A stretch of DNA of 64,000 bases from Puffinus mauretanicus (taxonomy: Eukaryota; Chordata; Aves; Procellariiformes; Procellariidae): contig JAJKFH010003504.1 of the NCBI GenBank assembly GCA_023333565.1, positions 5,604,005-5,668,004 of the forward strand, given 5' to 3'. The position numbers and the translations under genes were made by a program. Below the pieces are notes generated by a model. That model searched no databases. It saw only the letters and a list, made by a program, of their open reading frames with translations, and had not been told where the DNA came from. Below are positions 1 to 12,800 of this stretch, piece by piece; the stretch's first letter is position 1, and each line of letters starts with the position of its first letter.

Positions 1-792
1 TGCCTCTATTGTGCTGTATGGTGAATGGATTCCGGGAACAGAGGGAAAGATTACAGAGAATTTTGCAAATAGACACCATTTACAATCCAGCATTTCTCAT
101 TCTAGAAGAGAGAACACCAGAAAAAAATACTTGTTTTACAACTGTGGCAAAGAGGATGACAAGTAGTCTATGAAAATTGTGAAAGCAGTGAGCTAGTTCT
201 TTGACAAAAATGTGTAAACGTACTTAGAGGATACTACTCGGACTGCAGTCCCTATTCCTTTAGCGCTTCTTAAAGGCTAATAAGTTCTTGGTGTACAAAT
301 GCAGTTTATGAAGCTCAGCAAACCACGTTCTCAGAAGAATTGAATCCCATTTCATTCTCCAGTTTGGAGATTCATCTGACCTATGTCTGAGTGAGTTGCC
401 TAGGCTTCCTCTATAGTGAGTGGTGAGTAATAAATATTTCTGGAGCACAAATAATCTTGTCCTAAAAGAGACCTGTGCAATAGGTCAGCTAAACCACATC
501 CAGAAAGAATAAACCAGCTTATTCCTCTCTAGTGGTTACAAAGGAACAGTATAATCAGGGAGTCTGTTTCTCAGTAGGAGTATGAGATCCAAACTAACAT
601 GAAGGTCCAGATGTATATGGGAAATCATTTCTTTATGCGTAGTAAACGGACAGTGGTATCTACCCAAACAAGTCAAACAATATGATATGAAAACAAACAT
701 TTCAGTAGTATATATATCTAATCTAGCTTAAACAACATTCCCCTCTCTTCTGGTTTTGTAAGAATGTCTCTTTCTTTACTCTTTCTCCACAG
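1..792. other. CCDC83 intron, left-truncated
   Basis: Intronic sequence before the first exon in the window. No exon-like segment with PICALM or CCDC83 similarity was seen. Confidence 0.7.
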
Positions 793-877
793 AATTGAGA
801 CAAAAGAAGCAGCAATTGATCGGGTTTTGTTTGATCTGAAACAAGTGGAAGAAAAGAACAAAGAATATAATGAAAGA
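793..877 (+). CDS. CCDC83: CCDC83 coding exon (first in window)
   Basis: 85 nt after a pyrimidine-rich acceptor ending CCACAG, with donor GTAAGT. One base finishes a split codon, then 28 codons start IETKEAAID and end KEYNER. This matches the human segment around QIKEDAVEQ to QKYHER. It is a predicted coiled coil. Confidence 0.93.
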
Positions 878-3800
878 GTAAGTGACCATGCATCCTTCTC
901 CCAACACATTTTACATGTGGTATTTTAACTCACAGATTCAGTTTTATTCTTTTAATCCTAATACTACATTCACTAAAAATAGTCATTGCAGTGAATTTCT
1001 TTCAGTCAATGAAACTAGAGTTACTGAGTCACTTTATTGTGCTTGAAGTTAAAGTGCTACCTGAATTAAATGTGATATAAAGTGTAAATGTCCTAAATAT
1101 AACCATGCAAAAAAGGAGCTGCAGGAGTAGAACATTGTGGAATAAGTCACAGCAGTAAGGTAAAGTGAGTTCAGTGAAGTGTTTTCCAATGCACATGAGA
1201 TCCTCAGTAACCACCTAAGTATTTAATCTTACTCTGCAGGAAAAACAGGACAAGCAGCCCCCTTTCAGTAGGTAACTTTACTGCAGTACATTCAGAGATG
1301 CCTTTTTAAACAATCCTGCAAATATTCCTCAAAGAATATTCCACACAAAGAATAAATGTAATGAACTTCATTTTCGTCAGTAGTATTAGCAGATCTAACC
1401 AAGTATTGAGATTTGCTGACCTTCTTTGATTCACTTTTGAGGTAATGGAATTGCACAGGTTTCTATGAGAGTTTAGTTATTCCTGCAAACTTAGTTACAA
1501 TGAAAACTTAACAAAGAAGAAAGAGCATCACACAATTGTCTAGGTGCAATTTTTAGTACTGCTTGATGAAGACTCACTTTCTTGTGGATTAAGAGTTGTG
1601 TTGGGTCATTTTTAGAATAAGGTTATGTAACTAGTGATCGCACCTGAGTGACACTTTAAAGAACCGTATCTATGAACTCTATATAAAGAACTGTATATAA
1701 AGAACTGTAATATGGCATCTGATGACTGAGAGTAGTGAACTCTGAAAGTGGACAGTCACCTAATTAGATGAATTCAAATCGCTCAAAAATCCTTAAATTG
1801 GATCATGTGATCAAACAATGTTGCAGCCTGGACTTCCTATAGCAGTGAAACATTGAAACAAAACAATATCTCTCTGTCCTTCCCATGCCTGATACTTGCC
1901 CTGCTTTTGTAAGTATCCATCTGTTTAGCTTTCTTTGGTGTTCCTTTCAGTCTTGAAGCCCGGGTGGTGTTTCATTCGTGGCCTTAGCTATCAGTGGAAG
2001 TGGCATTTGGCTCTTCTCTCTGCAGACATCTGAAGTCTCTTATGGTTATTCTGCCAATTCGGTGCTAGTTCATGGTCTCTCAAGGACTCCTTCATATTTT
2101 AGACTGTGCATGGTACTTCAGGGCATGCTTGAAGTGCTACTTGTTTAATTTACCCATGTTTTGACAGTTCTTTGAGCTCCATTCTTTGTTTCCTGCTTAA
2201 TGTTTCTAAGTGGTTCAGCGTTAATCCTTCTAGAAGTGAGGAATGCTTGAGACTCTCTCTACTGCGTATTTACTGTTACAGTTTGGTGGGTATAGTTATT
2301 TGCTCCTTTATGGTATCCTTTGGGAGCAAACATACAGATCAGTAATTTGAAATAATTTCAATGTGACTTGAGAGGGTCATGGCAAGGGGTTATAATCACA
2401 GTTGTGGAATCAGTAGGCAGAACTAACTCCAGCTCTGACAAGACTCTCTACTGTGGTAATATGCAAGTGACCTGATTGTCTGACGACATTTCTACATGAA
2501 GGTGGTACATTGTCATGAAGAATGTTGACGTAAAGTAAATAACTCCTACAAACAAATATTGTTATTAAATTGACCCACAAAGAACTTTCTTTCCAGGCAA
2601 TGGAGGACTATCGGTGTGCTGCACCAAGCACAGTAATCATTTGTCTCTCATTTCTTTGTAATGGTCTTGAAGTTACTGAGAAACTTCTGAGACTTGCAAA
2701 TGCTCCCTTCTGCTCCATCCTTTTCGAATATGAAGAATAGGTGTTTAGCTGAGTGTTTTTGCAGTGCATCCTGGCAGTAGATCAGACTGTACTTTTCTTC
2801 ATTACTTAAGTTTGTCACTTTGAAAACTAATTTGAAAATGTTTTAATACATGCCTTTTCTTCTGTTGTTCTTTCATAGAATGACCTTCTGAAGGAAGAAC
2901 AGCAGGCACACATCAGGCGCGTACTAAGACAAATAGAAGAAGCAGAGAAAGGACAAGACGAAAAGGAGGTTGTAACTAGGGATGATGTGGAAGAGTCACT
3001 GAAAGCAAATTGGCAGTATGTTAAGGACAAAGAACAACTTCTGAAAGGTATGTGGGAGTGTGGTTTGCAGTTTATATAGTTGAGACTCAGTACTTTTTTT
3101 TGCATTTTAAAGAGAGATTCAACTTTCTTGTTGCATAAAAAGCATAAAGCTTTTCCTCTCCAAAATTAAGCTCTCTCAATGTGGTATGATATTGTGGAGG
3201 GCTTATAAGTAAATCTGTTCCTTCCAAGTGATGTACAGAGGCTTTATTTTTCCTATGAAATTGAAACTCATGAAAGCCCTATGCATTGGCTCCACTGGAA
3301 CATTAAAAAAAATTATTGATGGCAGCAAAAATGACCAGTTTTGATTGTTGAAAGTTCTGGCTGCCATCCCTGGATTCTCAGTTGGAGACACATGTGTCTT
3401 TGATTACAACATTTCAGTGAGAACTGTTCTCTCCCCTTGGCAGAATAAGATCAAGCTGTTTTCAGCAAAGATGGTGGCCCTTCACATTATGTGAGGCCAT
3501 CAGGTTGTAATGTGTTGTAGTGTAGAAGAATCACCCTTCTTTCTCTAATCCAAGTGAAAGCGCCTTTATTAAAGAATCTGATGAAGTCGTAAGAATTATG
3601 AACTATCAGTTCGAGAAATTAGTAATGTACTTGTCTTCTGATGTTCTTATTTTAATAGATCTGCACTCCCAAATTGAAGAAACTGGCCAAAGACTTTCAG
3701 CAAAGCAGGGTGAGAGGGATTATTGGTTGGAGTACAAAAATGTAGGAAGTAAAACACAGGCCAACAAGATTATGAATCTGGAAAAAGATATCAAGGAAGT

Positions 3801-6800
3801 CAAAGATGACCTTCACAGGACTACAGGTCAGTTTACAGCTACTGTAATGCAAGTCTTACAAGCTCTTTCTGTATTACTTCTGGGAATTAATTAAATTATA
3901 AATTTGGTTTGATGTCAAGTTATAGTAACTTATATTAACTTTTCCAAGACAGTGCACCTAAACTAGGCTGCATAATCATATAAAATGGAAGAACTCTCTA
4001 TCTCCATGAAAGTCCCCTTATTAAAGAGTTTTATGAAGTTGCAGAAATCATGAACACTTAAAGAAACTGATAACCTTGTCTTCTGATGATTTTCTTGTAA
4101 AATATAGGCAACCCATATTTTAAAAATGTTACTGTGAAGGACAGCGGTTTTCTAAAAAGAAGTCTACATGTATTTAGGTCACCTATGCACAGGTGTCTCT
4201 TAGCAGTCATACTTGAAAATGTTGAGTCCGCTCTTGTTGCTTCTCATCATGCCATAAGCACTTCACATGCTGAAAACTCCTTTGACAGGAAAGTAGTATG
4301 AGCTCATTCTTGGAACAGAGTCTTTTGAGTTGAGCGTATTGGTTTAAATGCAGAACTAGAGGGAGCTGTTTAGCCAGTGGTCTGAACTTTGCTTCCTAGT
4401 TGCATAGTCTCCTGTATGAGGCCCTGCAAAACTGCCAGTACAGACATCTACAAATATGTGGAACTGTTTGGATACTGACACAACAGCGGAATTAATTTGA
4501 GAGCTTATGTATTCTGATGCTGAGTGCTTTACAAAGATTTCTTTACTACTGCATTATTTTAAAATCATTTAAATATTTTGCTGTTACATAATCCATGCTT
4601 CTAACGGGAGAAGGATGTCCTGGTTTTCTTCCTTTATGTCCCTCTCAGTATGCATGACCATAGCCAAGCAGCTGGTAGTAACAGGCAGTGACACTGCTCT
4701 AAGGGTCTCTGTATATTCTGTGCCAACCATTACCAGGCATCAACTACTGTGGATAAGAGCCAGCTAGCTATCTTTTTGTCTCTTGAAATGTATTTTATCA
4801 TGATTAAGATCTGCACTGTGTTTTTTACATTGCCAGATAGCTTGTCAGATATCCATCTCTGTATTCAGGAAAAGTTGACATTTTTCATTATGCATTTTCC
4901 GTGTTCTTAAACAATTTAAAATTTTGTTATACAGCTGCTGAAATATGAAATGAAAAAGAGAATGGGCTTTTATATAGAATGCCAGAATGAGCCAGTAGGA
5001 ACATTCAGTCTGACCTCCTGCATGTCACAGGGTACAGAGCCAAAAATTTGCGGTTGAACAGTAGTTTATTTATAGAAAGACTGTTACAGTGGGACATATA
5101 GCAGTTGCCTAATTAACATACTGCAAAATGATGCTGCCAGTACTGGATGTTAGCATACTATTTTACTCAACTTCCTAAAATCGAACTTATAAAGTGGCTG
5201 GACAGTACAGTCTTCTAGCCCACAAAAAAAAAACCCAACCTAACAAGCTTCCAGAGTGATGCGGCAGCAACCTGGGCTTGTTCACTCCTCGAATGTGTAA
5301 CAGGCTTAGGGAATAAGCATAGGTGAAGAGGTTTCTGTCTCTGTAGGTACCACTGAAGGGCTTGACGCTGGCACAGTTCATGTGGTCTGGAGATGACATT
5401 TTAAACAAAATTGCTGGAGAGGAAGAGCCATACACTTACGTGAGGTCTGGGGAAAAGAGTGTTGCGGTTAGGGAGTTAGGGAAAATAGCCTCCTTAGAAA
5501 CAGTAGGTACGTCTGAACAGTTCCTCCTTTTCTTCATTCTCCCAGTACAACTCAGGTTGTTTAGCTGTCTGAAAGAATGAAAAGATCAATTAATTATAGT
5601 ATGTAAGTACTTCCATTTCATTCTGCCAAGTCTATGGTGGATTGATTAAGGCAGGCCAGCTTCCACAGTGTTAAATTAAGAACTAATGCACAACTAATGC
5701 ACCTTTCGTATTTGACTGCCTTTGACTCCACAGTGGGTCCAGCTACTTATTTACAGCCAGATCAGCAATAGGCTGTCTGCAGCACAAGTGCAGAGCTAGG
5801 CTGAATTTCAAGCCTCTGGAACAAGTATGAAGTGCCTTCCTTCAAAGAAAATGACTACAATCTCATTCATTCCTTCAAAAGGAGAAAATACCAGGCAGCA
5901 GTGGGCTATTTAGAATAGCACAAAAACAGCTGAAGGGAAGGATGAAATAATTAAATAGCAAGTGACTAGAACTTGAAGCCAAACAAATTCAGTTAGGCGT
6001 AAGACACGCTTTCTAAATAATGACCACAAGTAACGATGAAAGCAAATCATTGAGGCAATTGCCACATTCTCCATTTTGTCCTGTTGTCAAATTAGAACCC
6101 CCTGGAAGGCTTAGATAAGTCAGAAGATTTATTAGGCTTTGTATAATAACTGTCTGAAAAAAAAGCCACGTGCATAAGATGATCCAATATGCTGCTATAA
6201 AAAATAAGTTTTCTAAGCAAATCTCTCGCACGTCTCCAGGAGCTCTGCTATTGATAGAGACAAAATTTAGTGTTAAGATACCAATATCTTAGCAGAGAAT
6301 TGCTCAGTTTATTAGCTGTTGTAGTTGCCAACAGAAATGTGTAAGTCACTTCAGATTTCTAGTTTTGTAGTTAACATTACTGTCCTTTGCATTTAGGAGA
6401 ACAATTTCTATGGAGAAGGATGCATCTCATCTAATGCATGTGATGCTGGCTGATAAGTTCCAGTTTAGGAACAACATGCCAATTATCTATTTGTTGTCAG
6501 GAGAAATTGATGTCAGATAATGAGTTCTGATTTTCTTTTTTGTTTTGAAGAATATTATAGAAATGCTTTGAAAGCAGTGAAAGAAGAAAATGACAGACTG
6601 GTTGAGAGGCACATGAAGTTAAGTAAGGAACAGGCCCCTGAGGTATTCCTTCTGCCTTTTTTAAAAGTGCTAACTGCATCATAGTTAGGATTCATGTACT
6701 CTGCATTAATAATTATTTTAACTTAAATTAAGACTTGGAACTTTTCTAATAAATTGGGAGTAAAATAAACTGTAAATCTTCTTTTGATTATTGTTATTCA

Positions 6801-9800
6801 CAGATGTACTTTTTTTTACATCAGATTAACAATGAGTAGATGTGAGGGCATTTTACAAACGAGGCATCGGAAACTGGGACACCATGCACTGATATGACTT
6901 GTTCAAAAATATGTCACTTTTGCTGTGACCTTGATTTTGATGTTTGCATAGACTTCAAAACCAGTAACACACTAAAAGATTGTCTGCATGGAAATATACA
7001 TCAATTTGACAAAAAAAAAAGAGTTGTTTTGTACTTGTAAAGTACAACATTTTTAAAATGCCAAAATAGTGCATTCTGCAGTAAAATTTAGGCTTATTGA
7101 TATATATATTTTTGTCATCTCTGCCAGCTCTGATTTGCAAACATGATTTACAAAGTATTTATGGTGACAACTTCTTAGACTCACAAAATGCAAAGCATAC
7201 CTCAGTACAAACCACTGGCTGGGCTCATTAGGTATTTAAATTTCTTGACTTCAGTGCTGGGATTTTCAGTCATGTGAGAACATAATCCAAAGGACTGTGT
7301 TTATGGTGATGTACAGGGGCATCTTCCCTCCCAGTTGTTCCTTTCCTTTTACTGACAGCAGTAATTAAATTGTAGCCTTGGCTCTTTAGCATAGACCTCT
7401 ACATGTTTAAGTTAAGTCTAATGTTATCACTTGTCATAGATCAGTACTGCCTCATTTGTGATTTTGCTTGGGTTTTTTAATAGCTAAAGGTTTGTCTTCC
7501 TGAAAACAGGAAGGTTTGAGCAGTAGTGGGAACATAGCAGAACTTGTTAGGCAAAAAGAAAATGTCCTATTTTAATATGGGAAATTATAAATATTGGTAA
7601 ATTGCTTGACACGTAAACTGCACTAGGCAGGATGATGGAGAAGAAACAGCTGGCCTTGTGGACTAAATCCCCTTGTAATCCCTCAGGGGATGCTACAGTC
7701 TGTTGTGTGATGTTTCTTAATTATTTCCTGCTAAACAGCAGAAGATTCTTCTTTACAGTGTGCAGCACTGTCGAAGTCCTCTTTTAGATGAGATGATCTT
7801 AAATTGTGTTTTCTCAGAATGCTGTAAGATACTTAGACAAAAACAGTCGCAGAGAAATCGAGGAGAATGAATGGCTAAAAGAAGAGGTAAGAGGATCGCT
7901 TGCATACAGTTTATCATGGCAGTTCAGGTTTGAAATACAATGGCCTACAGTCATAACTGTTTCCAGTGATGGGCCTCTGAAGACTTTCCTAGGAAAAGGA
8001 GAGCGGTTGGCCTGCAATTACTCTGTAATCCTGACTAGCAAACAGTGTATGTGGTGAATAAAGCTAAAAGGTGAACATCTGCTTTCACAAATGAAGGACC
8101 TATTTTCCTGCCCAAGCAGTTATATGAAGGACTACAACATTCCATACAATTAAGTATTTATATCTATGGAGATTGGGATACTGTATAGTGTAAAGGCTCA
8201 ACCATGTAAGTATCTGAAGAGTGTAGTTTTGAATTGCATTGAAGTTCTAGCGCTGCCGTATTGAAGGAAAATGGATATGGATGTTGGAAACATTTTTGGA
8301 GAAAGGGCTTGAGACAGCTTTAAATGGGAGATGATAAAGAAAGCCTGGAGATCAGTACACTGAAGAGAGGAAAATCAAAATCATACATAGTTGTAATTGA
8401 TTACTTGATAGCTTTTATACTGTCCTTTAATGGCAATTTAGAGCTATATATTAGATAAGTGTAACTTTTCTTGTCAAGCAAAATCTTTTTTTTTGTGAGC
8501 CAAATTTAGGAAACTGATTTTTCCATGGTGAAAATTTGTTTGTGTTTGTTCCAATCAATACAGATTCTTTGTTGTGATCAAATCTAAGCAAGAGATTGGA
8601 GGGAGGAAGTACCCTTCCTCACCTTTACAATCTCACAGCTTAGAATTGAGCAAAACTTTTCTGGAAATTAATAAATGAATTTATCATTTTTCAGTGCCAC
8701 GTGAACAAACCTGGCAGAGGTTTCTCCCTTTTACTTACTAGTTTAAGATACTTGGCGATATGCAGGGATACACCTTTCCTTCTTCCCCTTAATGAGCTCT
8801 GAGCCTACATCTTTAACTTTCCAAGGAGGGTGTCCAAACCACAGGTTCTGAGGCAATGAGGTAGGAGTCAATAGGAGAGAATTAATGTTTTAATGTGTAT
8901 AAACAAACAGGAGCTTGAATCTATACATCCTATCACTGAATGAGTAGGAATTCCCTTTCCATCTCCCTGTCTCACTGAACACTTATGAATTTTACACACA
9001 TTAGGCAGTGTCAACAAGAGAGATCCACTTTGGAGTACTCTTGTGTCCTCAGAGGCCCTCACCTCAGAGTTGAGGGATTTGGCTTTCCTCTCAACTAGAA
9101 GTTTCCTATATTATGAATTAGTTTCTTATGTTATGAATTAGTGTTTTGAATTATTGCAGAAAACAAAACTATTATCACTAACTTTTCCAGTCCTCTGAAT
9201 TCACACATTCATTTTCTCTGCTTTTCTTATACAGCTGAAATATTTTCTTTCAGGCTAATGTTTATATGTAGCTGACAGACTCTTCCAGTATTTTCTTTGG
9301 GGAGATAAACTAAAAATGTCAGTTTTGTCCCATTTCAAAATTTATAATTTTTTCAGTTAGGCCACTGAACTGAAAAATGACTTACTGAAACAGCCCTAAA
9401 CTAGTTACCTCCAAATTTGAACAGATTTGGAGACTTCAGTCACTTTTTTCCATGGTTACTATGTCACACCAAGATGGTGCAAACCTGCATCACCTCATCA
9501 TGCCAAGCCACATCCTGTTACTGGTTAACGTCCTGTCATTTTCACCTTTTTTAATTCCTGGGAGAAATGGGAACTAGTTTTTAACTGCAAATTTGGATGA
9601 TTATAGCTGGGTTAATTTGGCTTTGGTGAGAACAGATGCATTCAGATCACTAGGTACTGCTTTTAAACATGTGCGTATGACTAAAATTTCTGGGAAGGTA
9701 TTCGTCCCATAGTACATTCCACTTCCCAGTGAAGGGGGTAAGAACTTGCTTGCACTTCAGGAAAAGTGAGAGGAATTGTGGGAACTGAATAACTGGTATC

Positions 9801-12800
9801 CTTTGGTTAATATAACTTCATGGCAACATGAGGTGATTACCAGTCCAAAAGAAAGTAGAGCCTGGGGTTTAGCCAATGCTGTCGCTAACTTGGACTGAAA
9901 GCTTCACTAATTCTGGATAAGAAGGTTTTGTACGTAGGCAGGAATTAGAAAAGCAATGCTTGCTGAGCAAGAGCCTGAATTTAACTCTACAAAGAAGGTT
10001 TTTCTCTCTCAAATATCTGATGTGAAAGCAAAAAAGAAAAAGCCAGAGCTTCTATCTACCAGACCTGTTTGGCTACATGAGAAGGTTCTGCTATCAGGGT
10101 TGCACAGCCCAAATGTGTGGCTGTGATTGACAGAGTTGTGCCAGTAAAGGGTTCTAATAAATAAAGGTGTGAAAGAACCAGAGAGGCCTTCCCTTTGCCT
10201 GAAAATGTGTTATTATGTTTCTCCACCAAATGCGCAGTCTTGCTGATATGGCTGCATTCTTTCAAGGTATGTCCTATTAAGATAGTTACTTTGAAAGCTT
10301 TCCAAAAAGGGTATAGTCTTTCTAAGATGATCCTTTTTTTTTTTTTTTTAATTGTCAAAAGGTTAAGATATACCAAAAGGAAGTAAGTGATTTGGAAGCC
10401 TCTATTCAGCTCCTGGAAGAAGAAAATATCGCTTTAGTGACAAAGCTGATTGATAGCAGACTTCAGAATCTGAAAGCACCCAGGTAAAGTGATGCCTTTA
10501 CAGACTCAAGAGAGATTAATTTTTTTAAAAGATAACGCTGCCTTCTGCTTCTAGAGCTATTTGGTCTCTCCCACAAGAAAGCCAAGGTAGTTTCCTAGTT
10601 GAGGGGATGCAGGATTTGACTGCGTATGTGTGGGACTTGTATCTCTGAAGGATTACGGTGACATTGTAACCTTCTAAATACCAAAATTCAGGGAAGAAAC
10701 TGGGTTCTTTAATAATCTATTAAGACCTAGCGACACTCATTTTCTTTTAGTGGGGATACCATTGGGGCTTGGAAATATCTGTTACAACCTTCTGTTGTGA
10801 TTGTCTCAGACCCAGCTTCTCAGACCAAGTGCTGAATAATAGATTTTTCCTTTACTATCGGCAAAATATTTAAGGATGTGAAGATTAATATGCAAATATG
10901 TGGTTTTGCAATCTCAAGTGAAACAGATGACCTGGTACTGAGTAAGGAAGAGGTCTTGGGATAGGTCTGTCTGTAGAGCTGTCTGTAGTATTAGTTTCTT
11001 CTGTATTGAAATTATTTAACTTGTTCCCTAGAGAAAGATCAATTTAGCTGCAAAATGTCAACACTAATGTTATCAAAAGCACAGTGTAACAATGGGAATG
11101 ATCCATCTTCATTTTCCAGTCCCAGCTCAGTGATTTTAGCCATATTGCATAAAAAAGTTCCAAGTCTTAAGAAGTGACCATTTTTCTTTCCTCTCCAAAC
11201 TTTGGACTGCTTTTAAGTGAGAACTGCCAGCTGTGGTTTGAATCTTGGACTGACTGGAGACTATAACATTTGTTTTCTTTTAGTCTCATGGACATAGTTG
11301 AACTTGGGCACTAAGAATAAAAAAGAACAGCGTATTAGCCACTAAGCTACCTGGCTGCCTCCATCGCATTTTTAAAACATTGCTCTATTCTGCATTTGTG
11401 GTTAAGCAGCAAGCAGCTTTCAGAAAGGGTGCCCTCTCCCCCACCCCAAAAGATTGCACAGGACAATTTAGAGAGAAAATTCAGACCTCTAATATGAGTT
11501 TCACTTTATTTTTTTAATTTCATAGGCATTTGTTTCTTACCCAGGCAGCTGGCTTGCAAGATGAATTTCCTAAGGATGAAATGAAAGAAGTAGAGTATAG
11601 AGAGTATGCAGGTAATGCACATGCCAGCAGCTTATAAGAACGGATAAGTCACTGAACATTTAAATACTTTTTAGTTCTTAAGTTTTTTATCAAACTGCCT
11701 GTTTTACATGGTGAACACTTAATTTCCCTCTTAATTGCAGCCACCACAACAATGATAGACTGTAGTTTGCGTTAAGAAGACAAAACCACAATCTGCCTGT
11801 AATACAGTTTTAAAATTGAAATTGGTGTTTAGATTGATGAATGTAATTACTCATATAGAACTAGCCTGGAATGTGGTTAATAAGATAGGCATCTTTTATG
11901 AAGATATGACTCATATCTTAATCAGTTCTTTACTGATCCATATCATCATAACTTCATTATATCTTGTCCCTCAGAGGACACTCTCAAGCTCTACGCTGGC
12001 TTTCATTTGAAGTCTACATGCACTGTACAGTCATTCAGCTCATAGAGATACATTGGAGTTAAATTACAAATAAATCCCTAGCAAGAGCAGATGTAGCTGC
12101 ATGGAGCTCAGCCTGAACTGAAAATCTTGGTAAGCAGTACTGAAGTTTGGGCTGAATTTCCGTCTATTCTGGGAGTTGTACCCAGGAAAAAGATACACCA
12201 TTAGGCAAGAAGGACTGTATGAGTGTGCTTATCCATTCAGGGTTATCCATTCCTTAGTATCACATGTTTTATTTGCTCACTTTGCGTGAGTAGAAGGAAG
12301 AGAGGAAAAAAAGGACAAAATTAAATCGAAGAGGTAAGTTCAAAAAATTAAAGCCACACAGTTACAAGTACGTGAATAAGTCTGTTGAAGTTCTCATCAG
12401 TTCCAGCCATAGGTGGGCCTTTCTGGAACCATCAGGCACCAGCAAACATGTTGACTAAGACTTCTGAATTAGGTACATGTTTACTTTGAACAGTTCAGCT
12501 CTATTACCTTTGCTAGACCTTTACAATAGTTACTGGGAGGAGTAGGTTGACCCCAATAAGCTGGGGTCAAGTCACTGTCCCAGGCAAACATATAACCTGG
12601 GAGTCCGTGTGGAATGGTCTGTCATCCTGGGAATTAGTCAACTGCAAATGTGAGCTCTTCAGGGGAGTTATAAGTGGACTAGCTGTGTTTCAGGAACTTG
12701 TATATATGTACATATAGAGATACGTACATGGATATAGAAAAAGTTTATACTTGTTTTTGCTGCCTTTCCTATTTTTTCAACTACTCAGGGCTTTAAGGAT

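Larger units (their letters stand above)
3827..6550. other. CCDC83 intron with duplication copy B and a CR1-like scrap
   Basis: It holds copy B of the local duplication and the CR1-like fragment at about 4975-5065. TTAGGG occurs twice eight bases apart at 5468-5481. The rest is unremarkable. Confidence 0.7.

Noticed and set aside
5468..5481. Two TTAGGG hexamers suggesting an interstitial telomere relic
   Set aside because: Only two units with a two-base gap; too short to mean anything.
5347..5580. Exon-like stretch after CTCTGTCTCTGTAG in a CCDC83 intron with an open frame (5362-5580)
   Set aside because: Joined in the CCDC83 phase it reaches a TGA within about 50 nt, and human CCDC83 has nothing between the flanking exons.
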